Shown here piece by piece: positions 1 to 10,320 of a DNA stretch of 64,000 nt. Positions within the stretch are counted from its first letter, which is position 1; every line of letters starts with the position of its first letter. The notes under the pieces are model-generated. The model ran no database searches and was not told the origin of the DNA. It saw nothing but the letters and a program-made list of their open reading frames with translations. Both the position numbers and the translations under genes were made by a program. This stretch comes from Xanthomarina maritima (GTDB lineage Bacteria; Bacteroidota; Bacteroidia; Flavobacteriales; Flavobacteriaceae): assembly GCF_008084905.1 (NCBI RefSeq), contig NZ_VSFC01000023.1, positions 1 through 64,000 of the forward strand. The letters are read 5' to 3'.

Positions 1-6
1 TTTTTA

Positions 7-42
7 GAATCCCGATTCATTTTTTGAGTCGGGATTTTTTTT
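7..42 (+). terminator. Rho-independent terminator at left edge
   Basis: A perfect 8-bp stem (AATCCCGA pairing with TCGGGATT) is followed by a run of T on the plus strand. It would end a plus-strand gene lying to the left of the window. Confidence 0.75.
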
Positions 43-96
43 ATTCTTTTTTTTAATACATGTGTTTATTGTAAAAACACCTTTTATAAATTCCAT

Positions 97-118
97 ACAC
101 TATCTATACACTATCTAT
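97..118. repeat. 11-bp tandem duplication beside the IS
   Basis: ACACTATCTAT occurs twice head to tail just outside the left end of the insertion sequence. It may be replication slippage; it does not match the ends of the element well enough to be called part of it. Confidence 0.5.
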
Positions 119-207
119 ACTTGAGCCATTAAGTTGACCCGTCCTAATATAACTAAACAGATTAATTAATAAATCCTAATATAATTATACAACTCATTTT
201 CTTAATC

Positions 208-1086
208 CTAAAATGACTGATAGTTTTTCCAACTTTTTTTTAACATTGTTGTTTTTAAATGCGCTTGATTAGGTGTCAGATAATCACAACTCGCATGAGG
301 TCTTAATCTATTTTAGTTCTCAATGCTTTTTGAGATATGGTTTTGGGTTTTCTCAAGCCCCATAGCACTCGTGTGTAAATTAAACTCTGTTTTTATAATT
401 CCATTCACGCGTTCAGCTATAGCATTTTCATATGGGTCACCATTTTCTGTCATGCTAATTGCCATCTTGTTTTTGAGCAATAACCTGACGTAATGATGCG
501 AACAATACTGTGAGCCCCTGTCGGAATGATGGATCATTGGTTCCTGGTATATTTTATTGTCCAAAGCCATTTTTAAAGCATCCAGACAGCCTTGTGCCGT
601 TAAATCCATTCTAAAACTATATCCCATTATTTTTCTTGAGTAAGCATCCGTTATTAAACTTAAATATCCCCATTGATTAACCATTCTGATTTAGGTGATA
701 TCGCTAACCCAAACCTGTTCTGGTCGGATTATGGTTATTTCCTTGATTAGATTGCTATACTTTTTCATCCAATGTCTTGAATTTGTTGTAACAGCTTTAC
801 GTTTTCGTTGTCTGACCAATAATTTGTGGTCAGATAATAAATTAAATAGATAATCTCTCCCTATAGTTATATTATGAGACAAAAGGCTGTTTTACAATAG
901 AAAATGTAGTTTTCGAGTCCCTAATTTGGATAACTGTTTTCTAATATCGATAACTTCCTGAAGAATGATATCTTCTTTAATCATGCTACGCTCTTTACGC
1001 CACAGGGCATCATAGTAAGCATGTCTTGTTTTACCAAATAATCGACACAACAAGCCTATTCCTTGTTTAGGAAAATCTTGTTTCAT
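208..1086 (-). pseudogene. IS3-family transposase OrfB, interrupted by three stops
   Basis: This is the catalytic half of the transposase (DDE/RNase H-like integrase core). One continuous frame runs from the ATG at 1086 to a TAG at 208-210, with TAA stops at 892-894, 691-693 and 313-315. All three DDE acids are recognisable: D in WVSDIT, D in LITDAYSRK and E in ENAIAERVNG. The stop at 691 replaces the residue after DIT, and the stop at 313 replaces one just before NRLRPHASCDYL; both are usually tyrosine in this family. The helical N-terminus (about GIGLLCRLFGKTRHAYYDAL) and the C-terminal tail (TPNQAH) are intact. There are no frameshifts, which suggests fairly recent decay by point mutation. 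Confidence 0.85.
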
Positions 1087-1625
1087 TTTTTGGACTGTTT
1101 GGCACCAGACTTTTTTCTGATATCGATTTTCAGCTGCTCCTCGGCCACATCAATCAGTGTATTTAAGGCCTTTATTTTTAATTCTGCCTCCTGTAGAGCT
1201 TTCTCTAAAGCTTGTTTGTCCGGTGATTTTTGCTTTGCCATTTGAGGTTGGATTTTAGCATAAAAATCAACTTTTTCTTCCTTAAAACGTAATATCCAAT
1301 CTCTAATGGTTTTTTTAGTTTTGATATTATAGGCTGTTTGAGCTTCTTTGACGGTCATTCTCCCTTACTCAATAGCTGAGACGATTGTGCGCTTTTGTAG
1401 TTTCGTGTAGCTCTTTCATTTGAGGTTTAGATGGTAATGTTCTAAACCGTATCGTTTCATCCAGATGTCCAATGAGCTTTTTCCCAGTTTGTAGATCCAT
1501 TTGGCTTGTATTCTTGGAAGGCCAGTTTCTACTTCTTTGACAATTTTTAAAATTAGTCGTTTGTCATAACGTCCATTCTTACTTGACCTTTCTTGGTAAT
1601 TTGTGTCTTGTTTTATTGTTTCCAT
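1083..1625 (-). pseudogene. IS3-family transposase OrfA, interrupted by two stops
   Basis: This is the DNA-binding half of the transposase, with helix-turn-helix segments. The frame opens with ATG at 1625 (METIKQDTNYQ) and runs to TGA at 1083-1085, with internal stops TGA at 1416-1418 and TAA at 1365-1367. After the stops it continues in frame as MTVKEAQTAYNIKTKKTIRDW, an HTH-like segment, then a leucine-rich coiled coil (LEKALQEAELKIKALN) as expected for IS3 OrfA multimerisation. OrfA and OrfB overlap as ATGA. A run of six A precedes the overlap (minus strand of 1086-1091), a plausible slippery site for the -1 frameshifting normal in this family. Confidence 0.8.
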
Positions 1626-1758
1626 ACACTTGTTTTAGTGTATAGCTATATTAGGACTAGACATATAGCTATATTAAGACTAGACACATAATTTATAAGT
1701 ATTAATAAAATTTGCTAAGATGAAATTCTTCAAGAAAATATTCATTAAATTAGTTTCT

Positions 1759-2256
1759 ATGAAAATTATTATTCAATCAGCAATAAAGACATTAAATAAA
1801 ACAGAATATATACTTTCTAATATATCCAATGAAATATTTTGCGATACAACAATACCTCCATATAACTCAAGTATAGGATCTCATATTAGACATGTTTTAG
1901 ATTTTTATGATTGTATTTTAAAAGATAGTAGCAAAATTGATTTAATTGCAAGAAAAAGAAATTTAGAAATTGAACAAAATTGTAAAAATGCTTTAGATTA
2001 CTATAATGAAATTATTGAAAAATTGGGAGCTTTAAATGAAGATGATTTAGAAAAAATTGTTTTTGTAACTGATGATTTAGGTTTAGGGAAAACAGTTATT
2101 AAGTATACTTTTTCAGCATTAATGGCTCAAGCAAATAGCCATACTATACATCATTATGCAATAATAAATTACATTTTAGATGGATTAGGAAATAGTTTAA
2201 AGGATGATACATTTGGCTACAATCCAACAACACCAAAAGTAAAAAACTTTAATTAG
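1759..2256 (+). CDS. DinB-like metal-dependent four-helix protein
   Basis: The protein is about 165 residues and resembles the DinB/YfiT-like superfamily, whose members bind a divalent metal with three histidines in a four-helix bundle. The expected histidines are visible: one in SSIGSHIRHVLDFYD and a pair in NSHTIHHYAII. Substrate unknown; family members include thiol-dependent transferases and many uncharacterised proteins. An upstream in-frame ATG at 1720 would add 13 residues (MKFFKKIFIKLVS). I prefer 1759, where the text starts to look like family members (MKIIIQSAIKTLNK), but the sequence does not settle it. The gene lies immediately downstream of the insertion sequence. Its end overlaps the convergent DUF6095 gene by 8 bp. 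Confidence 0.75.
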   Translation: MKIIIQSAIKTLNKTEYILSNISNEIFCDTTIPPYNSSIGSHIRHVLDFYDCILKDSSKIDLIARKRNLEIEQNCKNALDYYNEIIEKLGALNEDDLEKIVFVTDDLGLGKTVIKYTFSALMAQANSHTIHHYAIINYILDGLGNSLKDDTFGYNPTTPKVKNFN

Positions 2257-2488
2257 AAGCTTTATAAAACATACTATCCATTATAGTTTTAAGTCCAATA
2301 AAAGCTAAATATATAGCAAGTACACAAATCAATAAAGATAAAATTAAGAGAGGAATGTAAAGTGTTTTTTCTTGATTACTGAATGAAACATACATTAAAA
2401 TGGGACCTAAGAACATACATACCAGTGACATTCCCATTTTTTTTATTCCTTTTATAAGTATTTCTTTATTAGTTCTTTTAGTTTCCAT
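2249..2488 (-). CDS. DUF6095-like small membrane protein
   Basis: A 79-residue protein with two predicted membrane helices, at about residues 18-35 (MGMSLVCMFLGPILMYVSF) and 43-66 (LYIPLLILSLLICVLAIYLA). The N-terminus is basic (KRTNKEILIKGIKK). It matches my memory of the DUF6095 family, small flavobacterial proteins often found beside murQ. Its ATG overlaps the end of murQ by 11 bp, so the two are probably one transcription unit. Function unknown. Confidence 0.7.
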   Translation of the reverse strand: METKRTNKEILIKGIKKMGMSLVCMFLGPILMYVSFSNQEKTLYIPLLILSLLICVLAIYLAFIGLKTIMDSMFYKASN

Positions 2489-3296
2489 TTTTAAAATTTT
2501 GAATAGCCTCTCGAACGTTTTTGTATTTTAATAACAGTTTATAAGCTAGGTCTTCAGAAATATTAAGTTCATTCATAATTATCTTTGTGCCTCTTTCCAC
2601 TAGCTTATTATTGCTTAGCTGCATATCTACCATCTTATTTCCTTTTATATGGCCTAATTTAATCATTACAGTAGTTGTAATCATATTAAGTACTAGTTTC
2701 TGGGCAGTACCAGCTTTCATTCTTGAGCTTCCAGTTACAAATTCGGGGCCAACAATGACCTCAATTGGAAATTGAGAAGTATTAGAAAGTGGACTGTTTT
2801 TATTACATGTAACGCATCCGGTTATAATGTTATTTTGATTGCACTTTTCTAAGCCACCAATTACATATGGTGTTGTGCCAGATGCAGCAATACCAATTAC
2901 AATATCTTTAGCATTAATGTTATATGTTTTTAAATCTTCCCAGGCTTGTGTTGTAGAATCTTCAGCAAATTCGACAGCTTTTCTAATTGCTTTATCTCCA
3001 CCAGCTATAAGGCCAATTACTAAATCATGAGATACACCAAAAGTTGGAGGGCATTCAGAAGCATCTAAAATTCCTAACCTACCACTTGTACCTGCGCCAA
3101 TGTAAAAAAGGCGACCATTATTTTGTAGTTTTTCAACAATTTGAGTTATTACATTTTCAATTTGAGGAATGGCTTTTTCAACTGCTAAAGGAACCGTTTT
3201 GTCTTCAGAATTAATATTTGTTAATAATTCTGAAATCGACATCTTTTCTAGATGATTAAAATTAGAATCCTGCTCTGTTATTTTTATAAAATTCAT
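2478..3296 (-). CDS. murQ: N-acetylmuramic acid 6-phosphate etherase
   Basis: Cleaves the lactyl ether of MurNAc-6-phosphate to give GlcNAc-6-phosphate and D-lactate in cytoplasmic recycling of cell-wall sugars. The 272 residues are one SIS (sugar isomerase) domain with the signature GAGTSGRLG at 67-75 followed by DASECPPTFG. Glutamates E81 and E112 (in FAEDS) fall where the catalytic acids of characterised MurQ lie. A second SIS motif, IGIAASGTTPYV, is at about 135-146. The C-terminal helical tail (LNISEDLAYKLLLKY) is UBA-like, as usual. Family length is about 300, so this is a slightly short but complete copy. It overlaps the DUF6095 gene downstream. Confidence 0.93.
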   Translation of the reverse strand: MNFIKITEQDSNFNHLEKMSISELLTNINSEDKTVPLAVEKAIPQIENVITQIVEKLQNNGRLFYIGAGTSGRLGILDASECPPTFGVSHDLVIGLIAGGDKAIRKAVEFAEDSTTQAWEDLKTYNINAKDIVIGIAASGTTPYVIGGLEKCNQNNIITGCVTCNKNSPLSNTSQFPIEVIVGPEFVTGSSRMKAGTAQKLVLNMITTTVMIKLGHIKGNKMVDMQLSNNKLVERGTKIIMNELNISEDLAYKLLLKYKNVREAIQNFKNGN

Positions 3297-3352
3297 AGAA
3301 TCAAAATTACATATTTTTAATCTATTGATATATTTAATACTTAAAATATTAA

Positions 3353-4171
3353 TTACTCAACAATGGTATAATTTATTTCAGAAACTTCTGAAAGTCTAAA
3401 GTAACCTAAAGGATAATTATTAGAATTAGAAATATTTATACAGTTTCCTCTTACTGTAGCAGGCTGTGTTTCGAAAGGACCACCAGATTCACCTGTTTGT
3501 TGTAAAAGGATATACATAAATTCATAAAAGCGTTCTGAAACGCCATGATTTCTAATAGTTACACTGTCTCCTGGTTCTATGTCTTCATTAACATAAAAGC
3601 CAAAAATTAAATTTCCATTTACAAATTCATCTTTAAATGTATCTAATGTTTTTATAACAGGAATACTAGGAATGAATTCAAAAAAATAATAGTTTTCTTC
3701 ATTTTCAGGATCTGTAAAAAAAGCTTTTAATTCTGTGTCTTCTCCTGTGAATCCACCTTCTAAATTTTGTTCAACAAACTCAATTTCTGGAACCGCTAAT
3801 AAAGTTTCTGTACCAGTATAAGTTTCATTGTTATAGATAACAGTTAATTGATATTGAGCATTGATAACAGGAATAAATGTAGAGTTTACATAAATACCAG
3901 ATTCTCCATCTTCAATAAAATTGAATATATTACTATTTTCATCTGTTATAAATACTTGCGCATTATTTGCAGGAGGAATTTCTTCATCGAAATATGGAGC
4001 CGTTAGAGTTAATTTAATAAACTGTTCGTTACCTACTGTTCCTTTGTACCAATTTATTGAAGCATCAATTACTAATCTAGGATCTGATTTAGGAACATCT
4101 ACTTCTATCACATCTTCACATGAAAAGAAATTAAAGAAAATAAAAACTATATATATGTGTGTTAATTTCAT
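3353..4171 (-). CDS. DUF4249 lipoprotein, partner of TonB receptor
   Basis: A 272-residue secreted lipoprotein. The signal peptide is followed by a lipobox-like FFNFFSC, with the lipidated Cys at 18. The rest is beta-rich and acidic, starting EDVIEVDVPKSDPRLVIDA, the typical opening of DUF4249 proteins. These are regularly encoded next to TonB-dependent receptors in Bacteroidota and are assumed to be surface-exposed accessory or ligand-capture proteins. The gene follows the receptor gene by 4 bp in the same direction, so they should be co-transcribed. The ligand cannot be told from sequence. Confidence 0.85.
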   Translation of the reverse strand: MKLTHIYIVFIFFNFFSCEDVIEVDVPKSDPRLVIDASINWYKGTVGNEQFIKLTLTAPYFDEEIPPANNAQVFITDENSNIFNFIEDGESGIYVNSTFIPVINAQYQLTVIYNNETYTGTETLLAVPEIEFVEQNLEGGFTGEDTELKAFFTDPENEENYYFFEFIPSIPVIKTLDTFKDEFVNGNLIFGFYVNEDIEPGDSVTIRNHGVSERFYEFMYILLQQTGESGGPFETQPATVRGNCINISNSNNYPLGYFRLSEVSEINYTIVE

Positions 4172-4175
4172 GGTA

Positions 4176-6551
4176 TTAAAATTTAAAATTATAAGAAATA
4201 GAAGGAACGATTCCGAAAATAGATAGTTTAACAGCTTCGTTAGCTCCAGAATCTACATTTTCTCTAAATGAAATTGAGGAAGCGTTTCTTCTGTTATATA
4301 CGTTATAGATTCCAAATACCCATTCACTTTGCCATCCTTTTATTTTTTCTGGTTTAGGGACGTAAGTAGCTGAGAAATCTAGTCTATTGTAACTTGGTAA
4401 TCTATACTCATTTCTTTGGCCATAATTAGGCACATTAATTCCATTGTATTCGTATTGAGCATTTGGATAGGTAACAGGTTGACCAGATTGGAAAACAAAA
4501 TTGGCATTAAAGCGCCATCTTCTATTTAGATCATAACTACCTGTAAATGATATATCATGAGTTTTATCGTAGGCAGTACTATACCATTCACCATTGTTAA
4601 TTCCAGGTTCTTCAGATGTTCTTCCTGGTGTTTGTTGTTCAGACTTTGATAAAGTATATGCTATCCAACCTTTAAATCGACCTTCGTTTTTTCTAAATAA
4701 TATTTCTAAACCGTAAGCTCTCGCTTTACCATTTAAAATAACTTGTTCAATGGCATTATTTGCAATAAGATCAGCTCCATCAATATAATCAATTCTGTTT
4801 TGTATTTTCTTGTAAAAAGTTTCAGCTTCTAAAGAATACATATGGTCTTTTAAGTTTTTAAAATATCCAATTGCAACCTGATCAAGTATTTGTGGTTTTA
4901 TATATTTACCACTAGGGGTCCAAATGTCTAATGGTGTAGGAGAGCTTGTATTTGATAATAAATGCAAATATTGATTTAAACGATTGTAGCTTGCTTTAAT
5001 TGACGTGTTATTGTTTAACTCATAAGCTAATGCAACTCTAGGTTCTAAAGCCCCAAATGATTTAATAATATCACTTCTTTTATAAGTTTCAGTTCCTATA
5101 GGTTCTGCTTTCTCATAAATTTGAAGTTCTTGATTATATAGTACAGCCTCATTGTTTTGGTAAGTATTTAATTCATCTTGACCTAAACGCAAAAAGGAAC
5201 TATATCTTAAGCCATAAGATGCCATTAATTTATTAGATAATTTATGTTCAACATCTAAATAAATGGCATTTTCTAAAGCAAATTTATCAATTAATTTATC
5301 TGCATTGATTCCAGAATCTTCACCAGTTGGTTTAATATCTCCAGGATTAAATTTATAATAAATACTATTTAGCCCATATTGAATTTTAATTTTTTCGCTC
5401 AAATAATGTTTGAAATCATATTTTAAATTGAAATTTCTTATGCCTGAATCCCAATTAAATCCAACAAATTCAAGGTTTAAGCCATAGTAATAATCTGAAT
5501 AAATTAAAGACAGATTGGAAAAGAGTTTGTTTGAAAATAAGTGGTTCCATCTTAAATTAAACACTGAGTTACCATACGTGTTTTTAAAACTATCATTAAA
5601 ACTAAATACATCTCTTCCAAAATAACCTGATACATAAACATTGTTGTTTTGATTTAGTTTATAGCTAATTTTAGTATTTAAATCATAGAAGTACGCTTTG
5701 TTCTCTATATCGAATAAAGGCAAGAATAAATGTGCATAAGTAGCTCTTCCACCTAATAGAAAGGAGCCCTTTCCTTTATTAATAGGACCTTCTGCTAAAA
5801 GACGACTTGATATAAGTCCAATACCACCATTCATGTGGAACTTGTTACTATTTCCTTCTTTTTGATAGATGTCTAAAACAGATGAAACACGACCTCCATA
5901 ACGAGCTGGAATACCTCCTTTATACAATTTTAAATCTTTTATGGCATCTGGATTAAAAACAGAAAACAAACCAAATAAATGTGAAGAGTTAAAAATTGTA
6001 GCTTCGTCTAATAGTATCAAATTTTGATCTGCTGCACCACCACGAACGTTAAAACCTGAAGCACCTTCGCCAGCGTTAGTTACACCTGGTAATAATGTAA
6101 TGGCTCTAATAACATCAGCTTCTCCTAAAACTACTGGAATTTGTTTAATTGTGCTTGATGTTAATGTATTCAAACTCATTTGTGGTTTTCGAATATTGAG
6201 TCTTTCTACATTTTTTTTTATGACGACCTCATTTAGACTTTCTACAGATTCTTCTAAACTGAAATCTCTTGTTAGATCTTCATTTAAATTAATAGTTTCT
6301 GAAATTTCTTCAAACCCTAAATAGCTAATAATAATTTTATAAGTGCCTTTTGGAAGTGTAATGGAATAAAATCCATATTCGTTTGTGATGGCACCTGAAT
6401 TTAATTCTGGGAATAATATGTTAACACCAATTAGTGTTTCATTACTATTTAAGTCTGAAATGATCCCACTCAGTGTTACTTTTTCTTGAGAAAATGCCCA
6501 ATTAGAGTTTAATCCGATTACAAGAAGTAACCAGAAAATGCGTAAATTCAT
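4176..6551 (-). CDS. TonB-dependent receptor with carboxypeptidase-like domain
   Basis: Outer-membrane active transporter, 791 residues. The order is: signal peptide (1-21, ending FSQ), a CarboxypepD_reg-like beta-sandwich (about 25-105, SGIISDLNSNETLIGVNI), a plug domain (about 115-240, containing GEADVIRAITLLPGV and GFNVRGG), then a 22-strand barrel ending in aromatic SYNFKF. There is no SusD gene next to it; the partner is the DUF4249 lipoprotein downstream. That arrangement usually means uptake of something other than a classical Sus polysaccharide, but the substrate is unknown. The first base is 56 bp from the isocitrate dehydrogenase terminator. Confidence 0.9.
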   Translation of the reverse strand: MNLRIFWLLLVIGLNSNWAFSQEKVTLSGIISDLNSNETLIGVNILFPELNSGAITNEYGFYSITLPKGTYKIIISYLGFEEISETINLNEDLTRDFSLEESVESLNEVVIKKNVERLNIRKPQMSLNTLTSSTIKQIPVVLGEADVIRAITLLPGVTNAGEGASGFNVRGGAADQNLILLDEATIFNSSHLFGLFSVFNPDAIKDLKLYKGGIPARYGGRVSSVLDIYQKEGNSNKFHMNGGIGLISSRLLAEGPINKGKGSFLLGGRATYAHLFLPLFDIENKAYFYDLNTKISYKLNQNNNVYVSGYFGRDVFSFNDSFKNTYGNSVFNLRWNHLFSNKLFSNLSLIYSDYYYGLNLEFVGFNWDSGIRNFNLKYDFKHYLSEKIKIQYGLNSIYYKFNPGDIKPTGEDSGINADKLIDKFALENAIYLDVEHKLSNKLMASYGLRYSSFLRLGQDELNTYQNNEAVLYNQELQIYEKAEPIGTETYKRSDIIKSFGALEPRVALAYELNNNTSIKASYNRLNQYLHLLSNTSSPTPLDIWTPSGKYIKPQILDQVAIGYFKNLKDHMYSLEAETFYKKIQNRIDYIDGADLIANNAIEQVILNGKARAYGLEILFRKNEGRFKGWIAYTLSKSEQQTPGRTSEEPGINNGEWYSTAYDKTHDISFTGSYDLNRRWRFNANFVFQSGQPVTYPNAQYEYNGINVPNYGQRNEYRLPSYNRLDFSATYVPKPEKIKGWQSEWVFGIYNVYNRRNASSISFRENVDSGANEAVKLSIFGIVPSISYNFKF

Positions 6552-6580
6552 AAAGGTTGCAATTTTTAATAAAGCTATAA

Positions 6581-6607
6581 AAAAAGCTCCTTAATAGGAG
6601 CTTTTAA
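6581..6607 (-). terminator. Terminator after icd
   Basis: AAAGCTCC and GGAGCTTT pair across a short loop. The minus strand then reads seven T. It ends the isocitrate dehydrogenase transcript. Confidence 0.85.
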
Positions 6608-6621
6608 CAAAATCTTTATAA

Positions 6622-8871
<2,250 letters not shown>

Positions 8872-8898
8872 TTAGAATGCTCAAATTTTTAAGCCTTG

Positions 8899-8906
8899 CA
8901 AATATA
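8899..8906 (-). promoter_or_regulatory. -7 box of icd
   Basis: CAAATATA on the plus strand reads TATATTTG on the minus strand, matching the Bacteroidota TAnnTTTG consensus, 49 bp upstream of the icd ATG. Confidence 0.6.
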
Positions 8907-9003
8907 CAAAATTCCTATAGGAATTTAGAAGTAGAATATATTATAGCTCTTGATTAATTGAGTAGCTATTTTTAATGAATTACATAAAAAGTTGTTTGAT
9001 AAT

Positions 9004-10320
9004 TTAGAATTCGATATTTAATAATTCACCACTTAATTGTAACACAATTAATTCTGCAAGTTTGGCATCATATTTAGCTTCATTTCGACTTAATTCTGCA
9101 TTTCTAAGATTTAATTGAGCCTGTCTGAATTCTATTGAAGTTACTTGACCTAATTTAAATTTTTCTTGAGTTCTTTCGAAATTGTTTACAGAAGTTAGAA
9201 TATTATGTTCTTGAACACGATAAATAACTAATTTGTTTTGATAATCATCCCAAGAATTATTAAAATCTCTTTCTATGTTAAGAATGAGTTGTTCTTTTTC
9301 GAGCTGCTGATTTTCTAAATTTATTTTAGTGTTTTTTACTTGGGTTATTGTTGTACCACCATCAAATAAATTCCAAGCTAAACTAACTCCTCCAGTAAGT
9401 CCAGTGTTTAATGTTGATGTTGCAAATGAAGCTGCATTATTATTATTTTTATTCCAGCCATAAGAGCCAATTAGACCTACTGTAGGTAAATATTGAGATT
9501 TACGAGATTTAATATCTAACTCTCCAATAGCTATATTTTTTTCTGCTTGTAATAATGCCACGTTATTAGCTTTTGTTTTAGCTAATAAATCTTCTTTGTT
9601 TAAATCTAATAAAAAATCGAGATCTGTTTTAACACTAAAATTCTCTGTTAATTGGTTTCCTATAATTACATTTAAATCTCGTTTTGTGTTAATTAAATTC
9701 TGTCTTATATTAATTAGGTTTATGCTATCGTTATTGATGTCTACTTCTGCATTTAATACATCTAACATCGTATTTTGGCCATATTCAAATTGATATTCAG
9801 ATCTTAATAGTCTGTCTCTTGAAATTGTAAGTGTTTGTTCTAATGCAGTCGTATTTTCTGAAATTTTTGCTATAGAATAATAAATAGTAAATAGTTGAAT
9901 AACAACATTTTCTATGGTTTCTCTAGCCTCTAATTGTGATAAATAAAATTCTTCTTTCAAGCGTTTAAAATTATACTGTCTACCTAAGCCATCGAAAACT
10001 ACATAATTTAAGTTTACTGATGCATCATAGCGTGAACTTTCAGCACCATTTAATTTGGTTGTTTCTCCATTAGAAAAATTAGCTTCTGTATTGTCTAGAT
10101 TATAGTTTGCACCTGCATTTCCTGTTACAGTAGGTAAGTAGCCAGAATTTAAAATATTTGAATTATTTTCTGCAATTTCAACTACATTATTAGTAATTTT
10201 AATACCATAATTATGCTCTAAAGCTAAAGAGAAAGCCTCTTCTGGGTTTAAAAGCTTTTGAGAAAACAATGGCAAGGAAAATAAAACAAGACTGTATATT
10301 ATTACTTTTTTAGTGTTCAT
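9004..10320 (-). CDS. TolC-family outer-membrane efflux protein
   Basis: Outer-membrane channel of a tripartite RND pump. I place the start at the ATG at 10318-10320 (MNTKKVIIYSLVLFSLPLFSQ), because this gives a clean signal peptide; the open frame extends further up into the permease gene without a plausible start. The mature protein, about 417 residues, contains two OEP repeats with long coiled helices (for example RDLNVIIGNQL and FERTQEKFKLGQVTSIEFRQAQLNLRNAELSRNEAKYD). The start overlaps the permease stop by 11 bp, so translation is probably coupled. It is the last gene of the three-gene efflux operon. Confidence 0.9.
   Translation of the reverse strand: MNTKKVIIYSLVLFSLPLFSQKLLNPEEAFSLALEHNYGIKITNNVVEIAENNSNILNSGYLPTVTGNAGANYNLDNTEANFSNGETTKLNGAESSRYDASVNLNYVVFDGLGRQYNFKRLKEEFYLSQLEARETIENVVIQLFTIYYSIAKISENTTALEQTLTISRDRLLRSEYQFEYGQNTMLDVLNAEVDINNDSINLINIRQNLINTKRDLNVIIGNQLTENFSVKTDLDFLLDLNKEDLLAKTKANNVALLQAEKNIAIGELDIKSRKSQYLPTVGLIGSYGWNKNNNNAASFATSTLNTGLTGGVSLAWNLFDGGTTITQVKNTKINLENQQLEKEQLILNIERDFNNSWDDYQNKLVIYRVQEHNILTSVNNFERTQEKFKLGQVTSIEFRQAQLNLRNAELSRNEAKYDAKLAELIVLQLSGELLNIEF

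Larger units (their letters stand above)
135..1686 (-). mobile_element. Degenerate IS3-family insertion sequence
   Basis: About 1.55 kb holding an orfA/orfB transposase pair on the minus strand, bounded by related inverted ends. The left end reads TGACCCGTCCTAATATAAC on the plus strand. The right end reads TGTCTAGTCYTAATATAGC on the minus strand. The two share TG-C--GTC-TAATATA-C. The right end is present twice in tandem, at 1641-1663 and 1664-1686. Both transposase frames contain nonsense codons, so the copy should be unable to move by itself. No target-site duplication is obvious; left flank AAGT and right flank CATA do not match. The exact outer borders are therefore uncertain by a few bases on the left and by about 23 bp on the right. 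Confidence 0.8.

Noticed and set aside
97-118. 11-bp tandem repeat as a CRISPR-like or target-site duplication of the IS
   Set aside because: There are only two units, no spacers, and no matching copy on the far side of the element.
3921-4226. Plus-strand open frame opposite the DUF4249 and receptor genes, and similar open frames opposite other genes
   Set aside because: These are antisense shadows of well-supported genes, with no family resemblance and no promoter or start context.
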